Shown: positions 26,685 through 29,119 of the stretch, piece by piece | Layout of the letters: every line of letters begins with the position of its first letter | Position numbering within the stretch: position 1 is the first letter of the stretch | Assembly: GCA_002339125.1 (NCBI GenBank) | Contig: DDJQ01000099.1 | Coordinates: 1-29,119 of the forward strand | Source: Alteromonadaceae bacterium UBA2620 | GTDB lineage: Bacteria > Pseudomonadota > Gammaproteobacteria > Enterobacterales > Alteromonadaceae | DNA: 29,119 nt | Reading direction: 5' to 3' | The notes under the pieces: model-generated | The model's input: the letters and a program-made list of their open reading frames with translations, nothing else | The model's database searches: none | What the model was told of the DNA's origin: nothing | Translations under genes and position numbers: made by a program

Positions 26685-28322
26685 ATGAAGACAAAGCACC
26701 AACAAGCAAAAACTTTTCACTCCTGGAAAGCCATCGCCAATTACTTTGGTTGCAGCGAGCGAACCGTGCGTCGCTGGGAATCTGCGGAAGGCCTGCCGGT
26801 ACACCGCCATCAGCATCAATCGGCTGCGCGAATCTTCGCCTACCAGCAGGAACTGGATACCTGGTTTGCTTCCCGGGCCGACAAACCCAAATCATCTCAA
26901 CGCAGCGCAAGTCAGCCAATTCGCCTGGCGCTGATACCCTTTACCTTTCTTGCCGAGGCGCAGGATAAAGCCTATCTGGCTGATGCACTGGGTGAAGATA
27001 TTGTCGCCGACCTGACATCTTTACCAGCCCTGATGGTGATTAGTTTCTCTTCCATGCGACAGCTCGCTATGAAGCAAGCAGATTTTAGCGACCAGATAAA
27101 GGCATTAGCACTGGACTACCTGATCGAGGGGAGTCTGCGGCTTGAGGGGGAGAGCGCGCGCCTGAACATTCGTTTGGTCAGCACCCGCGACCAGAGTGTT
27201 GTGTGGACTACCCGCTATAATGAATCGCAGCCAAACTGGCAGGATTTACAGCAGCGAATCGTGTCACAGCTGGTGACCAGCCTGCCTCTGTCCAATATGG
27301 AAGCTGTGCTGGCGCCTTGTCAAAGAACTATCCTTGCCAGTCAGACCGCTTGGGAGTATCTTCATCAGGCCCGAATCGCCTCACTTACATGGCAACCACA
27401 AGGCATTGCCAAAGCACTTGAGTTACTTAATGCGGCTAACCACATGGTGCCTGATAACGCGCTTATTCAGGCCAGCTTAGGCCGGGCTTATTTGCAGTTG
27501 CGAGAGTCAGGCATAGATTGCTCTAAAGCTCCGATGGAAAAAGTAAAAGGCATTCTTAATTTTCTGAACCAACACCATTCTGATGCTTTTTATACGCTGT
27601 CTTTACAAGCATGGTTTTGCTATTTACAAGGAGACATCAACACCGCCATTGCGGCGTTAAAACGGGCGCTAGAGTATCAGCCAAATGATGCCGACAGTCT
27701 CGCCCTGCTGGCGAATTGTTACCTGCTATCCGGATTACCGGCACTCGCCTTACCATCAATTCAAACCTTACAGATAATCGATCCATTAACACCACTAAGC
27801 AGGTGTATGCCCGGCTACTACCAGCTAATGAGTGGTAATTTGCCGCAAGCAATTGGCCCTTATCAGGAAATGCTATCTCTTGACCCCAACAACCCGCTGG
27901 CACGCCTGTTTATGGTTTGGGTGCTGGCACTGAATGACGAATCAGCCCGTGCTGAATCTGTTTGTGCTGGTTTCAACACGGTCAGCGCCGATCCGTTAAT
28001 TGTCCAAATTGCTTATGCATTGCGGGATAACCTGCTTGGCCAGCCAGTAAACTTTTCGCTTAATGCTGCACAGGAAAAGGAGGTTAAGGTTAATGGGATG
28101 CTGGCCAGATTTACCGCTTACGGATATGCCGCCAGCGGTGATAAAAGCCGCGCCGTGCACTGGCTGCATCGTGCATTCAAACTGGGGTTCCGGGCTTATC
28201 CTTTTATTAGTCAGTACGATCCTTTCTTCAGACCATTTAAAGACTACCCGCCGATGCAAAAATTGCTGACTAACATGGCCGCAGAGTGGCATAGCGCTAC
28301 TGAATTTAATAGCCAGTTGTAG
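26685..28322 (+). CDS. HTH - TolB/FlgO-like - TPR regulatory protein
   Basis: The 545-residue product has three parts. Residues about 10-62 are a MerR-like helix-turn-helix of the type FHSWKAIANYFGCSERTVRRWE...GLPVHR, ending in an ELDTWF helix. Residues about 80-180 are a TolB-N/FlgO-like domain (LALIPFTFLAEAQDKAYLAD, DYLIEGSLRL, LVSTRDQSVVWTTRYN), as found in CadC-like and adenylate-cyclase-linked regulators. Residues about 205-545 are TPR-like helices, including IAALKRALEYQPNDADSLAL. There is no membrane segment, so unlike CadC it should be cytoplasmic. The start ATG has no clear ribosome site. It is divergent from the small secreted protein and may control it and itself. Signal and targets unknown. 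Confidence 0.85.
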   Translation: MKTKHQQAKTFHSWKAIANYFGCSERTVRRWESAEGLPVHRHQHQSAARIFAYQQELDTWFASRADKPKSSQRSASQPIRLALIPFTFLAEAQDKAYLADALGEDIVADLTSLPALMVISFSSMRQLAMKQADFSDQIKALALDYLIEGSLRLEGESARLNIRLVSTRDQSVVWTTRYNESQPNWQDLQQRIVSQLVTSLPLSNMEAVLAPCQRTILASQTAWEYLHQARIASLTWQPQGIAKALELLNAANHMVPDNALIQASLGRAYLQLRESGIDCSKAPMEKVKGILNFLNQHHSDAFYTLSLQAWFCYLQGDINTAIAALKRALEYQPNDADSLALLANCYLLSGLPALALPSIQTLQIIDPLTPLSRCMPGYYQLMSGNLPQAIGPYQEMLSLDPNNPLARLFMVWVLALNDESARAESVCAGFNTVSADPLIVQIAYALRDNLLGQPVNFSLNAAQEKEVKVNGMLARFTAYGYAASGDKSRAVHWLHRAFKLGFRAYPFISQYDPFFRPFKDYPPMQKLLTNMAAEWHSATEFNSQL

Positions 28323-28376
28323 CAGTTAAGGCTATCTGTTAGCAGTTATTTTTATTTTCTGTTGCGCTGCTTTGCG

Positions 28377-28397
28377 ATTTATCATTTACTGATAAAT
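28377..28397. repeat. 8-bp inverted repeat upstream of cytochrome b561
   Basis: ATTTATCA and TGATAAAT are perfect inverted arms separated by TTTAC, 76 bases before the cytochrome gene start. The arms are AT-rich and no T-run follows, so an operator or promoter-proximal site is more likely than a terminator. Confidence 0.4.
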
Positions 28398-28472
28398 TGA
28401 TGAAGGTTTATCGCACCTTCTGGCTAACTCAAACTAATCCTTACACTTTTTCTGCTTTATAGAGAATTCACG

Positions 28473-29042
28473 ATGATGAAAGACACCCGACAGCAATTCA
28501 GTAAAATCACCATTTCACTGCACTGGTCAGTGGCGCTGCTGATGATTGCCTTGCTGGCCGTTGGCATTTACATGACCGAAAACAAAGACTACAGCCTGTA
28601 TGGCCTGCATAAATCCTTTGGCGTTATCGTGCTGGTGTTGGCGCTGGGCCGGGTTTACTGGCGGATGAAAAACGGCTGGCCACTGGCAGCCGGCAACTAT
28701 AAAGCCTGGGAGCACAAACTGGCTCATGCGGTGCATTGGGTACTGATTCTGGGCACGCTGATAATGCCTGTTTCCGGTGTCATTATGTCGTCCATGGGCG
28801 GACATAATATCCCTCTATTCGGTATTGATTTAATCCCGGCCAATCACGATCCGGCTAACCCGCAGGATGTTATTCCACGCAACGCCGAGCTGGGTGAAAT
28901 GGCAGAAGAAGTACACGAAATCGTGGGTTATCTATTGATAGCGTGCATTGTGCTGCATATTGCCGGCGCGCTTAAGCACCATATTATAGATAAAGACGGC
29001 ACGTTTATGCGCATGAAAGGAAAGCGAATAGACGTAGAGTAA
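28473..29042 (+). CDS. Cytochrome b561 family protein
   Basis: The 189-residue product is a four-helix inner-membrane di-heme cytochrome b of the CybB (bacterial b561) type, which passes electrons between the quinone pool and periplasmic or superoxide-linked partners. Four membrane segments are visible (about 14-34, 46-64, 86-108, 150-168). Likely heme ligands are His17 (SLHWS), His46 (GLHKSFG), the His in EEVHEIVGY and the His in IVLHIAGALKHH. ATG at 28473 follows AGAGAATTC; a second ATG directly follows and could also serve. It stands alone, about 150 bases after the regulator. Confidence 0.92.
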   Translation: MMKDTRQQFSKITISLHWSVALLMIALLAVGIYMTENKDYSLYGLHKSFGVIVLVLALGRVYWRMKNGWPLAAGNYKAWEHKLAHAVHWVLILGTLIMPVSGVIMSSMGGHNIPLFGIDLIPANHDPANPQDVIPRNAELGEMAEEVHEIVGYLLIACIVLHIAGALKHHIIDKDGTFMRMKGKRIDVE

Positions 29043-29057
29043 CCGTCAGGTAATAAA

Positions 29058-29098
29058 GGGGTCAGAGTCCATTATCGTGGATAATGGACTCTGACCCT
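29058..29098. repeat. Perfect 18-bp inverted repeat, REP-like
   Basis: GGGTCAGAGTCCATTATC (29059-29076) and its exact complement (29080-29097) are separated only by GTG; a G-T pair extends the stem by one. The GGGGTCAGAGTC core is a familiar dispersed motif in marine gammaproteobacteria, often found near REP-associated tyrosine transposase (Y1/IS200-like) genes. No transposase lies within the window, but the repeat is at its right edge. It follows the cytochrome gene by 15 bases and has no U-tract, so terminator function is secondary at best. Confidence 0.85.
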
Positions 29099-29119
29099 GA
29101 GGGATCCCCACGAATTTAA

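Overview
The window looks like chromosomal DNA of a marine gammaproteobacterium, most likely of the Alteromonadales. This is inferred from protein character and gene order; no marker gene in the window fixes the species. Most genes are core housekeeping genes in an order shared in outline with Pseudomonas (asd-fimV-truA-accD-folC-dedD-cvpA-purF) and Escherichia (mnmC/fabB-pdxB-usg-truA-accD-folC-dedD-cvpA-purF). No rRNA, tRNA, CRISPR array, complete insertion sequence or prophage gene was seen.

Positions 1-6031 (all minus strand) hold truA, accD, folC, dedD, cvpA and purF: tRNA pseudouridylation, fatty acid initiation, folate polyglutamylation, a SPOR division protein, a CvpA membrane protein and the first step of purine synthesis. 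A strong hairpin ends the block after purF. Positions 6172-9668 interrupt the conserved order with three exported proteins: an M28 metallopeptidase, a 452-residue protein of unknown function, and a small secreted protein whose reading frame abuts the 3' end of fimV. Positions 9668-17058 (minus) hold fimV (a very acidic HubP/FimV-type polar landmark protein), asd, pdxB and fabB, separated by hairpin terminators.

Positions 17293-19305 (plus) encode bifunctional MnmC, divergent from fabB. It converges on 19308-21390 (minus), three tandem, almost touching genes for FlgO-family lipoproteins. Upstream of these lies a minus-strand cluster epmC - ATP-NAD kinase family gene - yfcL, the Escherichia yfcL/yfcM pair with an extra gene in the middle. 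Divergent from epmC is a tight plus-strand operon (23676-25964) for an FFLEELY-motif protein, a hotdog thioesterase and a membrane-anchored retropepsin-like aspartic protease. Positions 25969-28322 hold a divergent pair: a small secreted protein of unknown function (minus) and a HTH-TolB/FlgO-like-TPR regulator (plus), with a repeat-bearing intergenic region. A cytochrome b561 gene follows, and the window ends in a perfect 18-bp inverted repeat of a REP-like type.

The least conventional parts are the triple FlgO-like lipoprotein operon, the exported-protein insertion between fimV and truA, the divergent regulator/secreted-protein pair, and the terminal inverted repeat. None can be declared a new system from sequence reading alone.
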